Assembly (NCBI RefSeq): GCF_963576615.1
Contig: NC_088711.1
Coordinates: 3,472,001-3,536,000, forward strand
Direction: 5' to 3'
Length of the DNA: 64,000 nucleotides
DNA from: Watersipora subatra
Lineage: Eukaryota > Bryozoa > Gymnolaemata > Cheilostomatida > Watersiporidae
Of the stretch, positions 53,144 to 64,000 are shown piece by piece; position 1 is the stretch's first letter, and the number at the start of each line of letters is the position of its first letter. The notes below the pieces were generated by a model that was given only the letters and a program-made list of their open reading frames with translations, was not told the origin of the DNA and searched no databases. The translations under genes and the position numbers were made by a program.

Positions 53144-56100
53144 GCTCTGAACTCTTGGTTTTACTGCCGGCATTTACCGGCGGTACCTACTGCGTAAGTT
53201 CACATTTAACCGCTGATACTTTTGCGGTGCTGTTGCCGGTGCTTGCGGCGTATATGGAACCGAGGCTTCAGATTTAGATGAGTACACGAGTAAGATATTC
53301 ATATAGGCTACTCCTTTCAGGTAAACAGAGATTTATACACGATACTAATTAGTTTATATGTGATGCTGTATGAATTACGCGAGTGCTAGAAATACATCAA
53401 TTGTACTGTAAAGGTTAGTATATATCCTAAAACTGGAGACATACCTAATAAAGAACAATAAGTTCTTAAGCTTCTTAAGCGCTCAAGTTCTTAAGTTCAT
53501 TAAGCTCAGCAGATGGCAGAGCAAGATCCCACACTTATTAAGCGCTTGCGGAGCTGCAGAAGCAACCACAAGCACACTACAAGTAGCTTACGAATATTTC
53601 ACCAATACATAAACAGAGAGAGGCAAAATATGCATGAGTCTCGTGCGCCTAATAATATGATAATCACATATTCAAAATTGTCACAGCCAAAGGATCTCAA
53701 GAGAGATGTTTACGTGTCTAGTTAGCCAAAACAGCTTCTACATCCTGATTCACCCGAGCTACAGAGTTATGTCATTCAGGAATATCGCTATCCTCAGCGA
53801 CTACAAAAACAAATAAGTAAAGGAAAACTTATGGTTCCCATATACAGCTGATTAGAGTTGCTGAAAGCCCTGAGCCGTGTAATGGTTGATGGTCCACCAT
53901 GATGGTTGATGATTCAAAGGGATAATCTGATACGCTTCGTCTGGCAACCATAGATAAGGAACCTATGACAAAATGTAGGCCTAATTCCGGCAGATGAAGA
54001 CTATGATTTATACACAGTTATTGGTTACGCATACACAGCTACACTAACATTCTCATAAAAACAAGACAAAGCCAGGTTTCTACATCACTTTTGATGCATC
54101 ATGTCTACACCAACCGCTGTCATACTAATAAAAGGAAATCAAATGAACCTACCAAACAGTTTCTTTCGCCTAAATAAATTAACTAACTGCTAGTCAGGGT
54201 CCAGTGCCATGACTAGTTATGCTACTGTTCATGTGGATCCTCACAGCACCCACTTTTTTCAATTTTTCAAATCCCACACAGTGCATTATACAACAAGAAT
54301 AAAAAAACTGTGCACGCACCCGACAGGAACGTAGCAAATAGAAGGCTGACGGTGAATATTAGCACCACATTACTTGTTGCTCTTCTAATTCAAAGTGAGC
54401 TGTTTTTATAGATTTACATTATTTATGTTTACTAAGCGCTTGATAAGCCACCAGTTTACTCACTGTTTGTTTTTTGTCTTCTTTTGAAAAGAAGAAATGG
54501 ATACTAAGCTACAATGTAAACCAATGTCATAACAAACTACTCAACAAATACAAATGTATAATACTGTATGTAGCATGGAAGAGCAACAAGGCTTATGTAA
54601 GAACGATTATATTATGCGATGTAATTCTCTGCTACGAAATATCCTCACAACTCATATCGTTTCATCGCATATATTGTGAAAGGTTTATGGTAATTCAAAC
54701 ATATACTGATAATCAATGTGGGAGTTTTTCATGTAATTAGCTGGCGAATATTAACATATCAGAAATTAATTTGTATTTTTGCTCGTATGATTGGCGATTT
54801 TGTAAAGCGAAACTTAAAAAATTGTAACACTGTAATTCCGAGTTTCTCTAATTAGTAAACAGAAATTCGCAAGTGGATCCAGGGCACAGCGATAGTATCA
54901 ATCTAGGAGTGGATCCAGGCCATAGCGATCCAGGCCAAGCCATTACTCTTTTGAGCATTAATTATGTAGTTACAATCATACACGTAGAGTTTGCATGTAC
55001 TCATAGGCAAATGATTTACAGCCACGCTGATGAATAAATTCACAAGATTAGAAAGTACATGTATATGGGACTATACCAGTTTGACACACAAATAACACTT
55101 GTATTATAACACTATCATTTTGCTACAAGTCCTAAAAAGTATACATACAGCCATAACATTAAAATTACTCTATCTAAAATGTTTTACTATTTATAGCCTG
55201 CGCAACCAATAAACGCACATACCGATGCAAAGTTGTGGTAGCTTTCAACAAACCAAATTTTACACAGCGACTTGAATCTTGAGTCAAAGAAACACACAAT
55301 ATGCTGTATATGTATATATTATTAAACCCGTATGTCGAAGAATTTTAAAAATTAAGTTGCATGCATATAAAAAGTGTGTAAAGTATCTTTACAGTACGCA
55401 ATTGTAACATAGCATATGTTTAGCTGTTAAAGCTAGCACAATATTATGAAGCTAAACTAACAGTAAGTTGAATATAGATTCAGTTAACAGGTTAAAAACT
55501 TACAAACATCTGATACGGTAAGTTTAGGCAGAATGACTGACATTGTTGACAGACAGCTTTCAAGTCTAATTGGCTCACACACAAAACTGTAAAATGGGAC
55601 GATTCAGTCATATTGGCAGTCGAATTGTAAATTTAACCACTGCAATATTGTTAAATAAGTGGATTTTACTGTTAAAGTCGAACTGATTTTCTGATTAATG
55701 ATTGAATCTTTTTTGGAGTTGTCTTCCATAACAAATTGCAAATAAAGTTGGATTTCCTTCTACTGCAGCTAAAAAGGTTAAATACTAATATAATATTCAT
55801 TTTACGATGTGTTTGTGACACGCAGCCTGCACAACACATGAACTTGTAGGCAAGTATATATGGCTTTGCCAGGTAGTGTTCAAGTTGCTTTTAACAGTTA
55901 TGCAATACGGGATACATGTGTATACATGTATCCCGTATATGGTGCCGATACAGTATAGGATGTACCTGTATCTTTTCAGTATTTAAAATACTAAAGTTAC
56001 AAATTTATTTTAACACTGACTATGTTCTGGTATCAGTAAAGTATACAAGGAACCAGCTTTATGATTGTCAAATTTAGGCAGCGTGCCTGACAACGTATTG

Positions 56101-57000
56101 TTTCTTTAGGATATAATTGACTTCAAAAATTTGTCTAGCCAAAACAACCGTAGCCTGTATCAATCTGGAAAAGATCCGGCAGTACTGAGTATCAAATAAT
56201 GGTACAAACAATGAAAACAAGTTATTATTTATTATCATCAGATCAGTGCTGCTACACCAAAAGAGAGAACAACCAAAAAATTATGCAAGCTATCATGCAT
56301 AATTTTAATTTAATAATGCACGTTATTTTATTATTTTTTCATTATTTTATCGCCCTTTCAACTTTAACATCCATGATGTAAATAAAACATTAAAACATTT
56401 ATAAATTAGATCTAACTTACAGTTATGTTAACTCACTTAGTGAGTTATAGCCAATAACTGAATGAGTCAAGGTTACTGAGTAAGTTACAGTTATTAACTG
56501 AATAGGTCACAGTTACTGTGTAACTTGTATATTGTATATATTGTATTGTGGTATATTGTAAAATTGAAACTCAACTGAATAAATTGATAATCAAAATGAT
56601 GATAATGCTCTGTGTTTGGTAAGGAGGCTGACTCAAGTCTGACTCAAGTTGACCAACTCAACTCAAGTCAACCAACTCAACTACAACTGACTCAAGTCAT
56701 ACAATTATTCTTTCAAAGTTTCTAAGCTTAGTGGCTCACTGTGAGTACAGACTAGATATCGGTTAGAGACCGACAGGAGACCGACCGGAGACAGAGTAGT
56801 CACTATGATGGTCTAGTCAACCAGTACTAGTGATAAGAGCAGTCGTAGTTTGGTGGTCCAGTATTCTAGTAGTTTGGTGGTCTAGAATACCCAGCCTGTC
56901 GTTCTATTCCCTAAAAATTCAATTCCCTAAAGTTCAATTCCCTAGTGGTCGAGGGGTCTAGTAGTATAGTAGTCAAGAGTTCTAGTGGTCTAGTAGTCTA
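53144..57000. other. Intergenic, mostly unassigned
   Basis: No gene recognised. A short open frame at 53513-53725 begins MAEQDPTLIKRLR but has no support. A perfect 15-bp hairpin lies at 55905-55938. Degenerate 'gttactgagtaa' repeats lie at 56425-56530. Confidence 0.5.
55905..55938. repeat. Perfect 15-bp hairpin
   Basis: 'atacgggatacatgt' (55905-55919), loop gtat, exact complement 55924-55938. Confidence 0.9.
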
Positions 57001-57030
57001 GCGGTTTAGCGGTCTGACGATCTGGCGGTC

Positions 57031-57398
57031 CGGCGGTCCGGCGGTCCGGCGGTCCGGCGGTCCGGCGGTCCGGCGGTCCGGCGGTCCGGCGGTCCGGCGG
57101 TCCGGCGGTCCGGCGGTCCGGCGGTCCGGCGGTCCGGCGGTCCGGCGGTCCGGCGGTCCGGCGGTCCGGCGGTCCGGCGGTCCGGCGGTCCGGCGGTCCG
57201 GCGGTCCGGCGGTCCGGCGGTCCGGCGGTCCGGCGGTCCGGCGGTCCGGCGGTCCGGCGGTCCGGCGGTCCGGCGGTCCGGCGGTCCGGCGGTCCGGCGG
57301 TCCGGCGGTCCGGCGGTCCGGCGGTCCGGCGGTCCGGCGGTCCGGCGGTCCGGCGGTCCGGCGGTCCGGCGGTCCGGCGGTCCGGCGGTCCGGCGGTC
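57031..57398. repeat. Perfect 8-bp satellite (CGGCGGTC)46
   Basis: 46 uninterrupted identical copies of CGGCGGTC, each with two CpG, in otherwise AT-rich DNA. Both flanks carry degenerate relatives (agtggtctagt, agcggtctgacgatct). Confidence 0.95.
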
Positions 57399-57419
57399 TA
57401 GCGATTTAGCGTTCTAGTA

Positions 57420-59440
57420 GTTTGGTGGTCTAGAACACCCAACCGTGGTTCAATTACCTCAGAATTTTCTCTTAAAAACTTACACATCTCTCAATTACCT
57501 TCAATTACCTCTTAAAACAAGAACAGCCTCTGATTACATAGAAGCTAAGCAGACACCATACTCAATCTTTGAGACATTGCTTAGGCCCTACATACATAAC
57601 TAGTGATTAGTTGAAATAAAACATTTCAACTTGTAAGTATTAGTTTACAAATGTGGATACTACTTTCACAATGCATAGAGTACCCGTCTTTACTAGTAAA
57701 GTTTATAATACTAATATTGTGATATTAATATTATACAATAATTAATAATATTTTTTCAAGTATTATTACTTTCTACTAAATGGTTTGCGCTTTCAGCTAT
57801 TAACCTAAACTTTCGACCAAAACTCCTTATTTCAAATTTGGGCTCTAAATTCGACAAATGGCCAATTAGCAAATGTGTATTTTGGCCAGTAGAGTTTGGG
57901 CAAAATAACTATGAATCAATAAATGATTATTATTAGCAATTGCAGTTCCTGGTACAGTCTCTAAACAAGCCTATGGCAAAAACAGGGATTAGATCAGCTA
58001 GAGTCCATAATTTGTCAAGATGAAAGAGGGAGAGAAACGGCGGCGGAACGAGAGAGAACCGGATGGCAAGCATATTGTTTAATAGATAAAATATCTTCCC
58101 AGGCATTAGTGCAGTTTCCATACTTCTAGTAGGTGGTAATGAAAAGTTGCTCATCAAAAGCCTCATTTGTACTCATTGTGAAAACTAGAGAGATCGGATA
58201 ACCTATCACCTATCACGCATCACCTTTTAAAAGGTGCCCATATCAACGATAGAAGCTCAGGTGAGTTATGAGGGTTAGTTGAGTATGAAAACATATTCTC
58301 ACGTAGATGCTCATGGTCATGCTTCTGCCCCACAAACAAGGCCCTCTAAGTTGGCTAACAACAAGCTGCCATTCAAGCAGTGGATAAGTTATCCTAGTTA
58401 ATCACAATTTCCTCACAGAAATCTATAAGGTGATTAATCATGAACAATCATTTGAACTGTGCAATATGTAACCCTTTTGGCATCACTAGTGTTTGCGTAA
58501 TAATTCTACTGATTAGCATATGGAAAATCTTTCAAAAATATTTTGTCGCCACTGAACTTTTATCAGTTGTGTCACTTCCTGGACGCGTGTTTATTCACGA
58601 CTTGTTTTCCTCATTGAACTCCCAAGGAATGTTGTCACATTGGGAATAGGATCCGAGGGGTATCTACTTGTATGTACTGTCATTCCTCTATAATGCCCCA
58701 GAGTACACATCAAGCAAGTTTCAACCGAGAAGCAGAAAGAAGAACCCCTTGCTATTTCAAAAGTCTTGAGGATGTTGTGATAGCAAAGAGTTTCACTGAT
58801 GTGATTTTTCACATTTTCAAGTTTTGAAGATGTGATAGCAAAATTTTTTATTGATTGTGAACAAGCGATTACAAAACTAACAACTTATTTTCCCTTCAAA
58901 TTAATCTCCTTGTGAACTAATTTTCAACCAATCAAAGCACATACATGTTTATATGAGCTGTTAATGGGTTGTTACATAACTGACTGTCATATAAGCTAGA
59001 GGAAACAGGTTTATGCTTCAATCATTTATCATATTTTAGTCATTTCTATCCTAAATGCTTGTATCCATCTAAGAGTAGAATGAAACGGTTCTTACGGAAA
59101 ACTTGTCAACAAATTATTACAACTAATGACTGACTGATTGAGTACAAAGTAGTTGAATTGCGACTACAAATATATATTGGATGATGAGAAACTCGTATCT
59201 TAAGGTGTTTATAAGTCAGACTTGAATGTAAGTGCCATTGAGTTGATTATTGTGGAGCAAGTTATTAGTGACTAATTAGTTAATTAAGTATTAAAAGAAA
59301 CTGCTCGTATTTTGAAAAGTGTTTTCTGCAATAAGTTCCTTGATAAAATTTTGAGCAATAAACATTGTAACAGCACAGGGGTATTTATTTATCTGTACGT
59401 ATAGCTTTTTATAGGCATCAGTAAATCATATATAAAGGTT
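57420..59440. other. Intergenic upstream of CD225 gene C
   Basis: AT-rich, with short open stretches lacking domains. No RNA gene or mobile element recognised. Confidence 0.5.
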
Positions 59441-59690
59441 TTGAATAAATACTGGAAATCTCTTAAATCTCTAAATATATTGTCCTAGTTCATAGGTTGT
59501 ATAAAGCTTAGTGGGAGTAGTTGATTCTTACACTGGGGTAGCATTTTATATGGATTATACAGTTGTACACTTCAGACAATGCGTAAATCAACATGTAGCT
59601 GGTAGTCAGCTACTGATAACTAGAAGGAAATGGTTCCCCCTGTCCCTGATGCTGTACAGCCATTCAAAAGTTGTGTAACAACTTGGAAAG
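59440..59690 (+). repeat. Upstream module of gene C, duplicated at 37126-37763
   Basis: Matches 37126-37312 and 37725-37763 in the same orientation, without the MITE. It ends just before the TATA-like element of gene C. Confidence 0.65.
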
Positions 59691-59692
59691 CA

Positions 59693-59699
59693 TATATAA
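59693..59699 (+). promoter_or_regulatory. TATA-like element of CD225 gene C
   Basis: TATATAA lies 72 bp before the ATG at 59771. A start site near 59715-59730 would leave a short 5' leader. Position-based inference. Confidence 0.5.
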
Positions 59700-59770
59700 C
59701 CCTTGACTCCTTCACTGCAGTCATTCTTGCTCCAAACTTCCAAAAAGACACTAGATAATTGTTCTAAAGA

Positions 59771-61151
59771 ATGGCTCAAACAGGTGAAAAAACATGTCAG
59801 TCTAAATATCAAGACTCATTTGCTTCTCTCTTTCTATTTGTAATTAGAGACGTAGAGACGTAGAGAGTTAGAGACGTAGGAATTCTTACCTTCTTTGGTC
59901 TGTTAGAGTTTATATATTCTAGCATGTTCCCCTTCATCATTGTATTTCTCCAGATTCTCATCATAACCCAATGGAAAAGAGTTTACCTGTTGATTCAAAA
60001 AGTGCTAGCGCCGATGATCAAGGTTATCCAACACAGTTGAGCGCTCTAGAATATTCAGAGTTTTCAGCAGCTGAGGGATATCCACAACAACCTGTAGCAC
60101 AAGGATACCCACAACAGCCAGTTGCACCAGGATATCCACAACAACCTGTAGCACCAGGATATCCACAACCACCAGTTGCACCAGGATATCCACAACAACC
60201 AGTAGCACCAGCCTATCCCACCAACCAGGTGTTTTATACTCCACTGACAAATCCTCCTAATGACTATCTAGCTCTGTCCATCTTCACGACAATCTTTTGC
60301 TGTTTCTGGATTGGTATCGTAGCAATTTACAAATCAACCAAAGTGAGAGACTTAGCAACAAAGGGTAGGTGTGAAATTTTTCAATAAATCTGGAAAATAG
60401 ATGTGTTTGTATTTTAATAAAAGTATTTACATACTAGATATACTTTGAAAGCACTTTAAATAAGAAGATTGATCTCTTTTGTTCTATGGACTTGCACAAC
60501 TTCTACTCATACCACTCTTATCGACTCATACCTACCCTTATCAACTGATATCTACTCTTATCAACTCATACTTACTTTTATCAACTAATACCTACTCTTA
60601 TCAACTCATACTTACTCTTATCAACTCATACTTACTCTTACCAACTCATACCTACATTTATCAACTCATACCTGCTGTTGCAAACTTGTATTGAGTTGTA
60701 CCAGCTTTCAAATATTGTTGGTTCTCTTACAGGCTTGACCATTCTTACCCACATTTCCTATTATGAAAAGAACATTTGCCGGCCAGTCTGTGACTTTTTC
60801 TATCTCTATTCTTGGCACTGTTAAATGACTCTCTAGTGACTGCAAAAAAGACTCAAGTTGTTAGGTGTGATTCCAGCATGTTTCTGACCAGACTCTGTTA
60901 TCAGGTCTTTGACCTGACTTTTCTATCAGATCTCTAATCTAACTCTGTTATCAGGTCTCTAATCTGATTCTACTAACATGTATACAAAACTCAAATAATG
61001 CCTTCAATTTGTTGTAGGAGATGCAACTGCTGCAGCCGAAGCTTCCCAAACTGCAAGGGTATTGAATATTGTAGGAATTATTTGTGGTATTATCACTATT
61101 ACAGGTCTCAGTGTATATTTGTACTTCGCATATGACTCTGTGATTTATTGA
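59771..61151 (+). CDS. CD225/dispanin (IFITM-like) membrane protein, gene C
   Basis: Exons 59771-59783 (ATG GCT CAA ACA G), 59954-60364 and 61018-61151 (TGA 61149-61151) join in frame to 185 aa; introns are phase 1. The N-terminal cytosolic part holds about six copies of a 10-residue GYPQQPVAPG-type repeat (60074-60220), resembling the proline/tyrosine-rich N-termini of PRRT or SYNDIG1-like dispanins. The CD225 domain starts NPPNDYLALSIFTTIFCCF (two Cys), then VAIYKSTKVRDLATKG, DATAAAEASQTARVLNIVG and a second hydrophobic segment ending VYLYFAYD. A TATA-like box lies 72 bp upstream. It is the most compact of the three genes (1.4 kb) and closest to gene B in exon 1 length and in the IFTTI motif. 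Intron 2 holds a 20-bp array. Confidence 0.9.
60510..60675. repeat. 20-bp minisatellite
   Basis: About eight units of 'atcaactcatacttactctt', in intron 2 of CD225 gene C. A second degenerate set ('ctgttatcaggtctctaatct') lies at about 60890-60980. Confidence 0.85.
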
Positions 61152-64000
61152 AATTAGTTGAACTAAAGTGACGTAAGTTTTATATGATGCTTTTTAAAAC
61201 ATTTGCTTTTACATTTTATAGTTTATCTAGTATAGTCTGTATAATCAATCAATCAATCAACTCAAATCAGCTCAAATCAATCAACTCTGAGGAGTTCAGT
61301 TCATATGGTACTTCATCCTTTTTATCTTAAATATTTATTTCTTATTCAACTTTTCACAGATTGTTTCAAGTGCAATTTTACTGCAATTCAGTTGAAATTT
61401 ATTTTTATTGCTTTTTGCATAATCATATATTTACTAGTTAATAACAACTAGTAGTTCTTTGAATGGGTTCAGAATTGAAGACTCCATGTATCTTTACTTA
61501 TATGCCAACATCAATGTATCAATTTCAAGTATTTGGATAGTTATTGGTTGATTTTTCCTTGAATAAATCCAAAACTCAAGATACTTTCTACAGATCTGCT
61601 GTTGTTCATAGTGATAGTATATCAACCTACCGGACTAACAGATAAAAGTAGCTGCAAATTTTCATCACTTACTTCTGATAAATTCTGATGCAGTTGTTTT
61701 GAGCAATATAAATGATAAATTCAGTCAGAAGTTTTTTTGTTTTAGTCCAAATGTAAATAATACGTGCCACCCTTTTTATTTACAATGATAAAATTTATTG
61801 CAGCCGATCATGGGCTAGAAATGCAGTTCCATTCACTATCACAATAAAATTACATTTATATAAATCCTTTAAGTCTAACAAGTACAGTAAATAGATGACT
61901 CTATAACATTTTTTGGTTACATTTTCCGTGTTAAAAAACTTCTAAACCAGCAGCACAAAATATCTGGAAAGGTATATAGATCAGATCTTGAGTGTTGAAT
62001 TGAGGCTCCTCTATGAGCAAGACTCACTCAGTGCCTTGTTATTGTGTGATGTATTTAGTTCCGCTGCTATAACCAACCACATAGTTAGGCATGTGGTGGA
62101 AGATCATCATGGCCAGAGCCGGATGCAGAGCCGACATCGGGAGGTGACCGCTGCCACAACTGGGCCAAGCCCCGACTCAGTAGACGATACGACTGCCGGT
62201 AATATTTTCGGTTGGTTAAAGGTCGGCTGCCGAGTGGACAATTTTACCAAAAGGTGGAGCTAGTCAAGTAGCAATAAGTATAAAAGGAGCTACCGATACG
62301 ACAATAATCAGAGCACCTGGAAGTTTCATCCTGTACAGTTATTTGTATGTGCTCTACTTTTGACTGTGTTATATACCGTAAAACCTGTATTCGAATGCCA
62401 CCTTTATTTGAAGGCCACCTCTATTTAAACACCACCATAGGAGAAGAGTTGAAAAATAGGGTGCAACCCTTTATTTGAAGGCCACCGTTATTTGAAGGCC
62501 ATCTATGTTTGAGCGACACTTTGATATTCATCATGCTAATGAGTAATAAAAGGTACCTAATTAGGCGTATTGTATTAAAAGACAGGTGCAATTTTGATGA
62601 ACTTTGAGTTTTGTGGGCCAATATTAAATGCATTGAGATCGAGCCTACTACATTGAGGCCTGGGCATTCAATTAAAACGCTTCTACCACATTAGCTGTGT
62701 GTTAAACTTTCTCAAAGCATATAAACCTATCAGCTTTGGCAGACATGTCAAATCGTCTTTAATTGTCAAGTTGTGTAAGTGATGTGGGCTGATCAATGCT
62801 CTAGACGGCTCTGAGGATACCAAAATTCATTGTTTCAGGTCAGACCGCCCTATTAAGACTGTACCAAAATGTCTCTAGCAAGCGTGGGCAAATCCTGGCA
62901 CTACCAATAAAAATAACAACCAACTATTCGACATTGATAAACAAGTTCTAGAGAACGACGAGAACTGTTGCAATAGCGATGCATCATTTGATTTTCATTG
63001 TTAAACATTTTGTTACTTGCCAGTAATCAACATGTTATTTTTTATTGTATATCTTGTATCATATTTCGTGCCTTATAATTTTATGCTAGTTGTTACTTTT
63101 TTGTTCGCAATTCGTTAAATGAAATTTACATTTTCATAGTTCTGAGAAGCTAATTAAAAAATTGAACGGCACCCTTTTATTGAATGCCACCTCTAATTAA
63201 ACACTATCCTAAAAAAGAGCTGACAAACAGAACGCCATGGCGTTCAAACCAAGGTTTTTCAATAATTGAGAAACACACATTTATTGCCTTGCGCTCGAGT
63301 GGTTTGTTTTTTGTGAAGCACATGGAAGTAATAAGTCAGTTTTTTTACAATGGTGGCAGTGGTGTGATAGCAGATCCCAACTCTACAGAAAGCAGTACAC
63401 TTCTGGATGCTCTAATCGAGGCTATCCTAGTGATAGTAAGGGGAAAGCTGCTTTAACCGAGCCTATCCTAGTGATAGTGAGGAGAGAACACCGGAAAAAA
63501 CAAGTGCTCTAAAGTGAAAACACCTCCTGATCACGGAGTGTTTTGGCTGCCCAAAGGACAGCTCAAACTCAGAACTCAAACTCAAACCTGAACTCAGAGC
63601 TGCTCTTTTGGCAGGTCTCCCAAAGGGCAGCTCGTCTCCAAGAGTCGGAGAGGTACTTTCATTAGGGTTAGCAACATGGCAAGTCATGGGTTTCTTCATT
63701 AGTCGATTCCAGGAAGTGACAGAGGCAAACATTTAAATGGAAGTCAACAGCCTGCTCCATTTGCGAGGAGCTCTTAGAGAGATGGCAGAAAAATAGGGTC
63801 AAGCTAACTGAATGAAGCTATCTTTGACATGCTGCAAGCTTAGTTTGGCATCTTTTCCAGGCAGGCTCGGTATAAACTGAGTACCTTGAGGAGAGCCACA
63901 GCCATTACCCTCTAAGAACAGCAAGTGACAAACAGCAAGTGAAAGGGCTAACTCGAGTGGTTTACGCAGACTTGCCAGCGCCTTACCGATTAGACTATGT
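61152..64000. other. 3' flank of gene C and unassigned sequence
   Basis: No gene recognised. About 62377-62520 and 63160-63260 share 'gccacctct(a)ttaaacac' and 'atttgaaggccacc' motifs in direct orientation and look like pieces of one dispersed element. A TATA-like 'tataaaagg' lies at about 62279 in GC-richer sequence that could be a solo LTR, without further support. Confidence 0.45.

Noticed and set aside
53513..53725. gag-like start (MAEQDPTLIKRLR) of an LTR element
   Set aside because: Only 70 codons, no LTR pair, no following protease or RT.
62050..62340. Solo LTR with TATA-like tataaaagg
   Set aside because: No paired copy, target-site duplication or TG...CA borders could be shown.
63184..63456. 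90-aa open frame as a gene
   Set aside because: No domain, start context or splice partner; overlaps a dispersed repeat.

Overview
The window is a gene-poor, AT-rich stretch of an animal genome. The evidence is spliced genes with GT/AG introns in consistent phase, Ty3/gypsy retrotransposons, a hAT transposase relic, a tRNA-derived SINE, Helitron-like elements and many minisatellites. I see nothing bacterial or organellar. A marine invertebrate, perhaps a lophotrochozoan such as a mollusc or bryozoan, would fit, but that is an inference and no species can be named. Three groups of host exons are supported, all on the + strand.

1-13.3 kb: the 3' part of an adaptor-like gene. It has tyrosine motifs, proline-rich exons and a C-terminal SH2 half-domain. 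Its introns hold minisatellites, a Helitron-like copy (2305-3472), a SINE (about 4738), a possible MITE (5037-5712) and a complete Ty3/gypsy element on the minus strand (5920-10669, TSD gtatc). That element has near-identical LTRs but four in-frame stop codons.

13.3-29 kb: no host gene recognised. This part holds minisatellites, a (CA)n tract and a GA-rich 22-bp satellite (19.3-25.3 kb). A second complete Ty3/gypsy element (19584-24338, + strand) is inserted in the satellite. Its pol is broken at the RNase H/integrase junction, where two perfect palindromes lie side by side.

29-61.2 kb: three paralogous CD225/dispanin (IFITM-like) genes in tandem on the + strand, at 29089-36313, 40363-47209 and 59771-61151. 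Each has a tiny first exon (3-4 codons plus one base), a proline-rich exon 2 ending inside the CD225 domain, and a short exon 3 carrying the second hydrophobic segment. Both introns are phase 1 in all three. In the middle gene the exon 3 acceptor and the start of exon 3 are tandemly repeated ten times. Between the genes lie several copies of a Helitron-like element, including a nested concatemer at 48651-51721. There are also a hAT transposase relic (41878-43114), a gypsy pol relic (about 51895-52470), a MITE with long inverted repeats, a duplicated gene-upstream module, and arrays including 46 perfect copies of an 8-bp CpG-rich unit.

61.2-64 kb: no gene recognised. It contains duplicated repeat-like segments.

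The CD225 proteins are predicted small membrane proteins with cytosolic proline-rich N-termini, and one carries a PPxY motif. The SH2 gene would encode a cytosolic signalling adaptor. The sequence does not show that the two work together.
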